7,186 nucleotides of DNA from an uncultured Verrucomicrobiales bacterium (GTDB lineage: Bacteria; Verrucomicrobiota; Verrucomicrobiia; Limisphaerales; JACDHS01): positions 1 through 7,186 of the forward strand of contig CALJZV010000311.1 of the NCBI GenBank assembly GCA_937983475.1, written 5' to 3'. This document shows, one piece after another, positions 1 through 5,727 of this stretch. The stretch's first letter is position 1. Every line of letters starts with the position of its first letter. The notes under the pieces were generated by a model. That model worked only from the letters and a program-made list of their open reading frames with translations, was not told the DNA's origin and ran no database searches. The position numbers and the translations under genes are program-made.

Positions 1-36
1 TCCCCAGAAACTGGAAACCCGCGTCAACCCTGTAGC

Positions 37-537
37 TCACCGGACGCTTACGAAATAACAGGCGTGAATCCATTTTTCCCACGGCTTGGGAGAATATCGT
101 TTGCTGTCGAGCTTGGGTGTCCACGGTAGAAGCCAAAGCACGTAAATTCCCTTCCGGTGATAATCAATCGTGCGCCGCATGATCGTTTCGACAGAAAGCG
201 AACTGATTTGAACTTCGATGGCGACTTTCACACCATTGATGATGGCGCTCACGTCGGGACGAACAATTCCAAGCGGACGTTCCAGCATTACGTCGGTCAC
301 GCCGGACGTTTGTTTCAGCGCTTTGTAAATCTCAATTTTGCAGCAGCGATGCGCGTCGCTTTCCCCTTCGGCGAAACGACACGTGAGACTTTCGTGAGCG
401 AAATGATTGATTTTATTTTTCCCCGCTTTGAGGACTACGGGATCGTTGCAGACGAGACAATAGAACGGGCCGTTGGCCTTGGTTTCAAAATATGCGTGGA
501 CGGTTTGCCCGTCGGATTTTCGGCGAGCGGAGAGCAT
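37..537 (-). CDS. Short CoiA-like nuclease (zinc finger plus PD-(D/E)xK core)
   Basis: Predicted 166-aa protein of the CoiA family, whose longer members are linked to competence and carry a restriction-endonuclease-like fold. Near the N-terminus C27-x2-C30 and H45-x2-H48 (NHFAH) form the family's zinc-finger-like module. The nuclease core follows: a helix around H63-K67, then D95 in RPDV, E108-x-Q110 in AIEVQ, and the conserved run R121-Y126 leading to GIYVLWLLP. The ATG at 537 is chosen because MLSARRKSDG matches the usual family start; an in-frame TTG at 612 would add 25 residues without family character. It is the third gene of a leftward run, 86 nt after the metallopeptidase gene. The protein stops just after WEKWIHACYF, where I recall longer relatives continuing, so the C-terminus may be truncated or naturally short. 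DNA cleavage is inferred from the motifs, and its target is unknown. Confidence 0.8.
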   Translation of the reverse strand: MLSARRKSDGQTVHAYFETKANGPFYCLVCNDPVVLKAGKNKINHFAHESLTCRFAEGESDAHRCCKIEIYKALKQTSGVTDVMLERPLGIVRPDVSAIINGVKVAIEVQISSLSVETIMRRTIDYHRKGIYVLWLLPWTPKLDSKRYSPKPWEKWIHACYFVSVR

Positions 538-623
538 CGAATTTGATGAATCTATTTTCCCAAATTCGCCGAAGCATTGCAAATGTCCCAGACGGGGTAA
601 AAAGACACCCAAACTTGGGCTAC

Positions 624-1667
624 CTAAATCGGGGTGATTATTGCAAACACTTTGCCTTGAACGCGAATACCTTCAACGTGAACCTCAAGATCAGAAAGTG
701 ATTCCCCTTCTGAGGTTGTCCACCTCGCTAGATTTTCAACTCTTTCAGAATTTTCAAAATCGGGTTTGTCTGTTGATTTAAAAAGTTCAAAAAGAACCGA
801 ATGTTCTGGAACTCGCATGTTTTTGTGAATCTGCAAACCTGTGCGACGCGCGGCGTCATTTGGCATTGAATTAAGAACGCGGAGTTTAGCTTTGGGCGCA
901 TTCGGATCGAGAATTTTCACGCCTTTTTCCTCCATTGCACGCAACTCAGATCGTTTGTATCCGGGGCCGATTTCCAATAAAATAACTGGAACTTGAATCT
1001 TACCTGCACATGCGTGCAATGTGGCCTGAAAACTTGCCTCGAAACAATAATTTGCCCGGACACGTTCAACACCTGCGAATGTCAATCTGGTTTCTCGTTC
1101 CAATTCAGCGTTAAGAATTGGCACGAACAACTCTTCGAGAAAGCCGACGTCACCCGCAATAAGATCCATCATTTGTTCCGTGGCGTTCTTTTCTGTTGTA
1201 GAGCGATGAAATACGAACTCAAGTTGCGTATGGAACGTTAGAACGTGAGCTATTTCGTGCCATCGGGTGAAGAAACGCCGATGCTGTTTCTGCCCTCTGC
1301 AATCTATGACTGCGACAAATCTGATTGGCGAGTTCGGAAACAATGGTTTACGCCGCATCAATGTTGCAAATGTGTTTTCATCCAAATCAGCACGCAAGAG
1401 GTTAAAGGCAGGATCGCCATCTTCTTGATAGTTCTTAATAAGCTCTTCCAAATCCTCATCTTTCCAAATTTCATGGATTGTCAGATTTAGCTCCTCGCAT
1501 ACAACCCGCTCCAAATCGAGAATTGAACGAATGCTTCCATATTTTCTAATCCAACCGCGTATTCGGCTGCGGCAGAACTTAAGGATTTCTCGAACCGGAT
1601 CGCCTGGCACGAGCTTTAACCCGTTTGCCATAGCGATGATTTTAGGGTCAGCGCTGATCGTTCTCAT
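624..1667 (-). CDS. ImmA/IrrE-family zinc metallopeptidase
   Basis: Predicted 347-aa zinc metallopeptidase of the ImmA/IrrE (COG2856-like) family, whose members typically cleave a partner HTH repressor in response to DNA damage or another stress. The zinc-binding motif is H137-E-I-A-H141. The third ligand is probably E164, in the run EQMMDLIAGDVGFLEELFVP, the family's E-x3-D-x-I-A stretch. Residues 1-110 are a charged helical region and 185-347 form an unassigned C-terminal region; in related proteins this part can be a sensor domain, but I cannot identify one here. The ATG (1665-1667) shares one base with the TAA stop of the upstream HTH gene (1667-1669), so the two are translationally coupled. 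The pairing supports a protease acting on the repressor. It is unlikely to be a general housekeeping peptidase. Confidence 0.88.
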   Translation of the reverse strand: MRTISADPKIIAMANGLKLVPGDPVREILKFCRSRIRGWIRKYGSIRSILDLERVVCEELNLTIHEIWKDEDLEELIKNYQEDGDPAFNLLRADLDENTFATLMRRKPLFPNSPIRFVAVIDCRGQKQHRRFFTRWHEIAHVLTFHTQLEFVFHRSTTEKNATEQMMDLIAGDVGFLEELFVPILNAELERETRLTFAGVERVRANYCFEASFQATLHACAGKIQVPVILLEIGPGYKRSELRAMEEKGVKILDPNAPKAKLRVLNSMPNDAARRTGLQIHKNMRVPEHSVLFELFKSTDKPDFENSERVENLARWTTSEGESLSDLEVHVEGIRVQGKVFAIITPI

Positions 1668-2068
1668 TATAAAAATTGTTTCACCGCCTCATAAAACTTT
1701 TTCCAATCAGCGGCCTCCATCTCATCAGATTTGGAGTTGCTTCTGTTGGCCACAATCTGCCTCACCATATTCAAGAGCGTTACGGTTTGTGTAAATGTTA
1801 AGTCTTGTTGTTTGGCGAACATCGACAATGAGGCTGGTATTTGAACTTCCTGATTCTGCGGTTCCTCATCGCCACCTTTCATAAGAAAATCCAAGCTCAA
1901 TCCCAATGCTTTAGAGATTTTCAAAAGATATTCAGCGCTAACATTTCGCTCGTCTCTTTCTAAATCCGACAAAAATCCCTTACTTATACCAGCCTCAGTC
2001 GCAAGTTTGTCTTGTGTCCAGTTAAGATCAATTCGTCGTTGACGAATTCTTTCTCCTACAGTGCTCAT
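1667..2068 (-). CDS. XRE-family (Cro/C1-type HTH) repressor paired with ImmA-like peptidase
   Basis: Predicted 133-aa DNA-binding regulator. Residues 4-64 form a classic HTH_3 domain: GERIRQRR, then WTQDKLATEAGISKGFLSDLER for helices 2 and 3, then the helix pair ending in GLSLDFLMKG. Residues 78-133 are a helical tail (IPASLSMFAKQQDL ... DWKKFYEAVKQFL) of the sort I associate with repressors encoded beside ImmA/IrrE peptidases; it is probably the dimerisation and cleavage-sensitive part. The ATG at 2068 gives the canonical start MSTVGERIRQ. An ATG at 2104 would add 12 residues, and neither has a well-spaced Shine-Dalgarno sequence. The gene is divergent from the ubiquitin-like operon, and the shared spacer holds repeated operator-like elements. 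It probably represses itself and possibly the divergent operon. The cleavage partnership is inferred from gene order. Confidence 0.9.
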   Translation of the reverse strand: MSTVGERIRQRRIDLNWTQDKLATEAGISKGFLSDLERDERNVSAEYLLKISKALGLSLDFLMKGGDEEPQNQEVQIPASLSMFAKQQDLTFTQTVTLLNMVRQIVANRSNSKSDEMEAADWKKFYEAVKQFL

Positions 2069-2131
2069 GCCTTTAGAAATTTCATGGCTGAAAAAATAGT
2101 GCATCCGCCTGAATTACGGCAAGGAGAATAA

Positions 2132-2187
2132 TTCGCTGTGCAAACCGCTTGACTAATTGCATAGCGAACAGTAATTGTATCGCGAAC
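2132..2187. promoter_or_regulatory. Candidate operator array in the divergent control region
   Basis: Three copies of a 12-bp element lie between the repressor gene and the ubiquitin-like operon. TTGCATAGCGAA is at 2157-2168. TTGTATCGCGAA is at 2175-2186, in the same direction and 18 bp downstream. TTGCACAGCGAA is on the minus strand at 2132-2143, matching the first in 11 of 12 bases. The two direct copies extend to 16 bp (2154-2169 and 2172-2187) with 14 identical. A -35-like TTGACT sits at 2149-2154 on the plus strand, between the inverted and direct copies, with only a poor -10 (TAATTG) 17 bp further. On the minus strand TACAAT lies at 2179-2174. Repeats overlapping promoter elements next to an XRE gene fit repressor binding sites. 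Binding is inferred. Confidence 0.5.
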
Positions 2188-2266
2188 TCAGCTTTGAGCT
2201 TGGTTGCGCGAGGCAAAAGTTCCAGCACGAACAAGACATGAAGTCGAGGTTCTGCAAAAAACAAAA

Positions 2267-3394
2267 ATGAGCACTAAAGCTAAGAACGAAAACTGCGGCT
2301 GTGCCGCAACTGAAGAGGTGCAGGATTGTCGCCCTGCGACGAAACGCGCCATCGTTGTGAACGACCAACTACTGAGTATGCCGGGTCGCTACGTGAAGGT
2401 AGCTGCCATAAAGGAGCAGGCTAACATCCCCCCGGACCACGTATTAATCCGCGATCACAATTCTCCGCATGACGTCATCATGCCGGAGAACGGAACGGCA
2501 GACTTAGCCGAAGGAACAGTGTTTTACTCCATGCCAGCGTGCGAAGTGAAGCCGCGTCCTGCATGTGATGCGCCTGCAAAACGAGTTGTGGATGTTGACG
2601 ACCGCTGGGAAGTCGTGACCAAACCTAACCAGACTGGGCGGGAAATCCGTGATTTATATGGTTTGCCGGAGAACGTTGAACTCCTGAAGGACTTCAAGTC
2701 GCCTAACGATGAAGTTATAGACGATAAAACCACAGTGAACCTTCGGGAAGGCGAAGTGTTTCGCACCCGCAAGCGTAAAGACTTGCTGACAATCATTGTA
2801 AACAAGAAGAAATACGATTCGACCAAAGGTGTTAGGCCGGAAATGACCGGACTTGAGATCGCTGCGCTGGTTTATGACAAGCCGGAGAACACCGCCGTCA
2901 GCCAGATTAACAAGGACGGAACGGAAACGGAAATCCCATTGGGAAACAAGGTGAAGATTCACGACTGCGATGAGTTCAAAGTCATCCGAAAGGATGTGAA
3001 CGCCGGATTTCAGGCAAATCGAGTTGAACGTGAACTGGCACAGCTTCGGGAAAACGGTGTGAACGTGACATTGCTCGCCGAACCTGCTCCCGCTGTGGTC
3101 TATCACGGCGTCCCAGTGAAGCAGGGGCATCCCATCGGCAGTTCAGACGTGCTGGTTAAGGTGCCGGGAGGCTATCCAGCGGCCTTCATTGACTACGCGT
3201 ATTTGCCGGAAGGTTCGCCATTACAAAGCCGCGTGCCAGGTGCGTTCGAGCATGTTGAAACCATTGGCGGGCGACGCTGGCAACGGGTTAGCATTCATCC
3301 TTACACCGGCAACGGGACGGCGTGGAACAAAGATCGTCACGGTTTCCACACTTACTACGACGAAATGTTGTCATGGCTTCACAAAGCGAATTGA
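2267..3394 (+). CDS. Tandem triple ubiquitin-like protein fused to a cysteine-free E2-fold domain
   Basis: Predicted 375-aa protein. After a short leader it has three repeats of the Multi_ubiq type, at about residues 26-90, 105-168 and 174-241. Each runs from a first strand (KRAIVVND, KRVVDVDD, LTIIVNKK) through a central helix to a final strand closing with a G-x-V-F or D-E-F motif (GTVFYSMP, GEVFRTRK, DEFKVIRK). Residues 252-375 resemble the prokaryotic E2 family E fold: DVLVKVPGGYPAAFID, a P-x-G segment, WQRVSIHP with H344, then a WNKDRHGFHTYY end and a C-terminal helix. No cysteine occurs after residue 234, so this E2 lacks the usual thioester residue. None of the Ubl repeats ends in a free Gly-Gly. 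The ATG at 2267 is preferred; a TTG at 2204 would extend it by 21 unconserved residues. It is the first gene of a two-gene operon with JAB-E1. Its role is the modifier plus the conjugation scaffold of a bacterial ubiquitin-like pathway; the substrate is unknown. Confidence 0.88.
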   Translation: MSTKAKNENCGCAATEEVQDCRPATKRAIVVNDQLLSMPGRYVKVAAIKEQANIPPDHVLIRDHNSPHDVIMPENGTADLAEGTVFYSMPACEVKPRPACDAPAKRVVDVDDRWEVVTKPNQTGREIRDLYGLPENVELLKDFKSPNDEVIDDKTTVNLREGEVFRTRKRKDLLTIIVNKKKYDSTKGVRPEMTGLEIAALVYDKPENTAVSQINKDGTETEIPLGNKVKIHDCDEFKVIRKDVNAGFQANRVERELAQLRENGVNVTLLAEPAPAVVYHGVPVKQGHPIGSSDVLVKVPGGYPAAFIDYAYLPEGSPLQSRVPGAFEHVETIGGRRWQRVSIHPYTGNGTAWNKDRHGFHTYYDEMLSWLHKAN

Positions 3395-4911
3395 TCATGA
3401 AATTCCCTGAACTCGATTCGCGGCAATTTTGTCTGTTTCGTGTCGCTGAGCTGGAGCGGAAGAAGTTTGAAAAACTCCTATTTCAACGTCATCCAGCGCG
3501 GGAGTGGGGCAGCTTTTTCCGCTTCGGCTACCGGCGAACACCGTGGGGACTGGCAGCATCATTCGTTAACCCTCTGCCACCGTTACCCGGTGAACTTGAC
3601 CGACAAAGCTCCATTGTCTCATTCAGTTCGCGATACATTTCGCGAGCATTGAAAGAAGTCGAGAACACTCCTTTTGGCATCGGTATTGCGCACTCTCATC
3701 CTCAGGGCTGGGGTGTTTCTCCAAGTCCATCGGACGACGACATGGATGCATACTTCGCTGATATGTTCTCCTCATTTGGCAATGGACGACCGTATTGCAG
3801 TTTAATTCTCAATCGCGATTGCGATGGGCAACTTCTTTTTAGCGGACGCGCTTTCGACGCCGGAAAATGGTTTTCGGTTTCTGAACTCGTCACACCAAGT
3901 TTCCCATACAGCCGATTGCGAAATGCCGAGATTGAAATGCCGCTCATCACTTCCGTATGCCAGTCGGAAGATTCGGTGACTGCCAGGCTGGAGCAACTTT
4001 ACGGTTCAGATGCATCATGCAAGTTGCGCGAATCAAGCGTCGGTATTATCGGATGCTCCGGGACTGGTTCTCCAGCGATTGAATGTCTTGCGCGAGCACA
4101 CGTCGGGGAATTTGTGATTGTGGATTATCAGCGCTTCGGTCTTTCCAATCTGGAACGAATGCGCGGCAGCAAATTCGCACATACGAAACGCACGCCGTTA
4201 CCCTACAAGGTGGAAATGATGGCAGAGATGATTTGGGAAATTAATCCATCCGCTAAAATAACGGTGTTTGTTGGAAACATTCTCGACGACGAGGTTTTGA
4301 ACGAGTTGCTTCGTTGTGATTTGTTGCTCGGCTGCACAGACACCCATCATGGGCGGGCGGCATTGAGTGATGTAGCCACGCGTTATCTCGTCCCATCTAT
4401 CGATGTCGGAGTCATGCCGGAAGGTCGCGATGGAAAAATGACCGCCCAACTCATCGAAATTACTCGCTACTCTGCCGAGTTGCCTTGTGCGTTTTGTTCG
4501 GGATGTGTCCGCACATGGCCGCTCACAGTGGAATGCATGACCGACCAAGAACGAAAGGATCGTCAAGATGCCGCCACCGAAGCTATCAAGCGCGGCGAAG
4601 ATGGAACGCTTTATTGGAGAGGCGAGAATCCACAATTGCCAACTGTTGGCTACCTGACCGCCACCGCCGGAAGTCTCGTCGCAGGGTACGCAATTAACTG
4701 GTTGACTGGGGCGTGCGATTTACCTCACTCACGGTTTCAATTCGACATTGGAAAACCGGAGTTTGGTTTCGCAACTATTCATCGCAAGGGGTCTTCAACC
4801 TGCACTTGTGGAAGAAATATTGGACACGGCGATCAAGGCGAAGCAGCCATAACGAGACCTGCGCATTGGGCTAAGCCAATGAAGCTAAGCCTACTTCGCC
4901 CGAAGGACTGA
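3373..4911 (+). CDS. JAB/JAMM peptidase-E1 (ThiF-like) activating enzyme fusion
   Basis: Predicted 512-aa fusion. Residues 20-165 form a JAB/MPN+ metalloisopeptidase: a candidate catalytic E44 in REWGSFFRFG, then H107-S-H109-P and PS(120)-x-x-D(123), completing a JAMM motif (E, HxH, SxxD). Residues about 218-460 are a ThiF/E1 adenylation domain: nucleotide loop GIIGCSGTGS (224-233), D251, S-N259-L-x-R262, K279 and D323 in CTD. C372, C375 and C378 with C477 and C479 probably bind structural zinc; C388 is a possible catalytic cysteine. The protein would adenylate the Ubl C-terminus and also cut Ubl precursors or conjugates. The ATG at 3373 overlaps the upstream gene by 22 nt; an ATG at 3397 starts 2 nt after its stop and is equally plausible. 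Either arrangement implies translational coupling. All catalytic residues appear intact. Confidence 0.9.
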   Translation: MASQSELIMKFPELDSRQFCLFRVAELERKKFEKLLFQRHPAREWGSFFRFGYRRTPWGLAASFVNPLPPLPGELDRQSSIVSFSSRYISRALKEVENTPFGIGIAHSHPQGWGVSPSPSDDDMDAYFADMFSSFGNGRPYCSLILNRDCDGQLLFSGRAFDAGKWFSVSELVTPSFPYSRLRNAEIEMPLITSVCQSEDSVTARLEQLYGSDASCKLRESSVGIIGCSGTGSPAIECLARAHVGEFVIVDYQRFGLSNLERMRGSKFAHTKRTPLPYKVEMMAEMIWEINPSAKITVFVGNILDDEVLNELLRCDLLLGCTDTHHGRAALSDVATRYLVPSIDVGVMPEGRDGKMTAQLIEITRYSAELPCAFCSGCVRTWPLTVECMTDQERKDRQDAATEAIKRGEDGTLYWRGENPQLPTVGYLTATAGSLVAGYAINWLTGACDLPHSRFQFDIGKPEFGFATIHRKGSSTCTCGRNIGHGDQGEAAITRPAHWAKPMKLSLLRPKD

Positions 4912-4920
4912 CTTTCTTAT

Positions 4921-4990
4921 ATCGGCTGAAATCCGAGATTCGCCCCCCTTGGGGGAGGTCCTCCGATGGCAAGGGGTTGGGGGTTCGGGG
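4921..4990 (+). other. Structured G-rich spacer after the ubiquitin-like operon
   Basis: This non-coding stretch follows the JAB-E1 stop. CCCCCC (4943-4948) faces GGGGG (4951-4955), and GGAGGTCCTCC (4954-4964) is a perfect palindrome around one base. ATCGG (4921-4925) can pair with CCGAT (4963-4967) to enclose them. Four G runs of four or five (4951-4955, 4973-4976, 4979-4983, 4987-4990) could form a G-quadruplex, although the first loop is 17 nt. No U tract follows, so it is not a classic intrinsic terminator. It may still end or stabilise the operon transcript. The remainder of 4912-5017 holds no gene; it has a short GCCCAC tandem repeat near 4997-5008. Confidence 0.4.
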
Positions 4991-5017
4991 AGGCCGCCCA
5001 CGCCCACGCCAAGCAAC

Positions 5018-5041
5018 AAAAAACCCCGCCTCAGCGGGGTT
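5018..5041 (-). terminator. Rho-independent terminator for the two small minus-strand genes
   Basis: AACCCCGC (5022-5029) pairs perfectly with GCGGGGTT (5034-5041) around the loop CTCA. Read on the minus strand, this GC-rich hairpin runs into six T residues (complement of A5018-5023), the classic intrinsic terminator layout. It begins 18 nt after the stop of the 5060-5251 gene. On the plus strand no T run follows, so it should act mainly on leftward transcription. Confidence 0.85.
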
Positions 5042-5059
5042 CCTTGCGACGGCAACGGG

Positions 5060-5251
5060 TCAGGCTTTCACGATTCGCAAAAATTCAGGCAAATCCTTGA
5101 CTCGAATTCTTCGCCACTCGGCAGTGACGTAGTAACCCTGATGCTCATACCGCTTACACAAAAGCGGAATGGCATCCTGTGCCGCCTGTTTATTTGCGAA
5201 CGGCTTGCACGTCATGGGAATGCCGTCCGGCGAAATGACGTTATACTTCAT
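5060..5251 (-). CDS. Small conserved-looking hypothetical protein (63 aa)
   Basis: The product is a 63-aa soluble protein beginning MKYNVISPDGIPM, with no signal peptide or membrane segment. A predicted strand, a helix (NKQAAQDAIPLLCKRYEHQ), a GYYVTAEWRRI strand and a final helix (VKDLPEFLRIV) suggest a compact alpha/beta fold. The pattern of SPDG-I-P, then K-R-Y-E-x-QGYY, then a final D-x-L-P helix resembles small uncharacterised proteins I recall from environmental Bacteroidota and Verrucomicrobiota, but no function is known to me. It lies 29 nt downstream of another small gene on the same strand and is followed by a strong terminator, so the two form a short operon. The clean ATG, terminator placement and coherent composition support a real gene. 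Confidence 0.72.
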   Translation of the reverse strand: MKYNVISPDGIPMTCKPFANKQAAQDAIPLLCKRYEHQGYYVTAEWRRIRVKDLPEFLRIVKA

Positions 5252-5280
5252 GTCATTTTCGTGATGCTGATAATCAAGCC

Positions 5281-5484
5281 TTACGACTGTTTGGCTTGTG
5301 GAAAGAGTCCGCGTCGGCGGCTTTTCCCGTGGCGCTTCACCGTCACGCCTTTTTGACCTGCGGTGATGCCGTTGCGGTAGCTTTCGAGGACTTTTTCTGA
5401 AGTCCAGCGAACGATTGACGCCGTGTCTTCGGCGCTTTCAATCTTTTGCGCAAGCTCCGCTTCAAACTGTTCGATGTATGTCAT
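5281..5484 (-). CDS. Small hypothetical protein with basic C-terminus (67 aa)
   Basis: The product is 67 aa, starting MTYIEQFEAELAQKI. An acidic helical N-terminal half (EQFEAELAQKIESAEDTASIVRWTSEKVLESYRNG) is followed by a strongly basic tail (KGVTVKRHGKSRRRGLF). This split could suit RNA or DNA binding or a ribosome-associated role, but that is speculation. The ATG at 5484 is chosen because upstream in-frame codons to 5727 encode low-complexity, palindrome-derived sequence without protein character. No Shine-Dalgarno is visible. The gene leads the two-gene minus-strand unit ending at the terminator near 5018. I recall similar short ESYRNGI-x-AG proteins from Verrucomicrobiota, but cannot name a family. 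Confidence 0.65.
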   Translation of the reverse strand: MTYIEQFEAELAQKIESAEDTASIVRWTSEKVLESYRNGITAGQKGVTVKRHGKSRRRGLFPQAKQS

Positions 5485-5506
5485 TGGAGAGTTTGTTAGG
5501 GCTGGT

Positions 5507-5542
5507 AAAGGTTCGACCTTTGGCGGAACGGAGTGAACCGCC
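5507..5542. repeat. Two adjacent hairpins in the spacer
   Basis: AAAGGT (5507-5512) and ACCTTT (5516-5521) form a perfect 6-bp stem with a TCG loop. Immediately after, GGCGG (5522-5526) can pair with CCGCC (5538-5542). They lie just upstream of the small minus-strand operon in a non-coding stretch. They may be leader RNA structure, protein sites or part of an intergenic repeat family. Confidence 0.5.
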
Positions 5543-5588
5543 CGCACTCTCGGAATGGCATCCGTAGTCAAGGTTGGGCGAGCGCGGT

Positions 5589-5629
5589 GGAACGCCTTCG
5601 ACCGGGTAGGCTGGAACGACCTTGACCGG
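5589..5629. repeat. Imperfect 17-bp direct repeat in the spacer
   Basis: GGAACGCCTTCGACCGG (5589-5605) is repeated as GGAACGACCTTGACCGG (5613-5629), identical apart from one inserted and one deleted base. The copies are offset by 24 bp. The surrounding 243-bp interval (5485-5727) carries no convincing gene. The repeats could be regulator sites for either flanking unit or the remains of an intergenic repeat. Confidence 0.5.
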
Positions 5630-5692
5630 ATGATAAAATGAAGAGAGGCGGCGGCGAACGGACCCCCGGCGTGGGCGGCATGGGGCAAATAA

Positions 5693-5720
5693 TTGCTGAA
5701 CGGCTGGCCCCTGCTACAAT
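5693..5720 (+). promoter_or_regulatory. Candidate sigma-70 promoter for the HEPN-like gene
   Basis: TTGCTG (5693-5698) and TACAAT (5715-5720) are separated by 16 bp. The -10 box matches consensus in five of six positions and the -35 box in four of six. Transcription would begin near 5727, directly at the GTG at 5728, implying a leaderless or nearly leaderless message. No other promoter this good is visible in the spacer. Confidence 0.45.
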
Positions 5721-5727
5721 TCGGCAC

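Noticed and set aside
157..546. Plus-strand open frame of 129 codons
   Set aside because: It lies opposite the CoiA-like gene, which has clear family motifs; this frame has no recognisable domain.
2654..3130. Minus-strand open frame of 158 codons
   Set aside because: It is antisense to the Ubl and E2 domains and shows no family features of its own.
4198..4635. Minus-strand open frame of 145 codons
   Set aside because: It is the shadow of the E1 domain, whose motifs are intact on the other strand.
5485..5637. Possible integron attC site, because of GTTGGGC at 5573-5579
   Set aside because: No matching RYYYAAC box is found at a suitable distance upstream, and the hairpins do not form the bulged attC shape.
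5485..5727. N-terminal extension of the 67-aa gene
   Set aside because: The extension is translated hairpins and repeats with no protein-like pattern, and an internal ATG at 5484 fits better.
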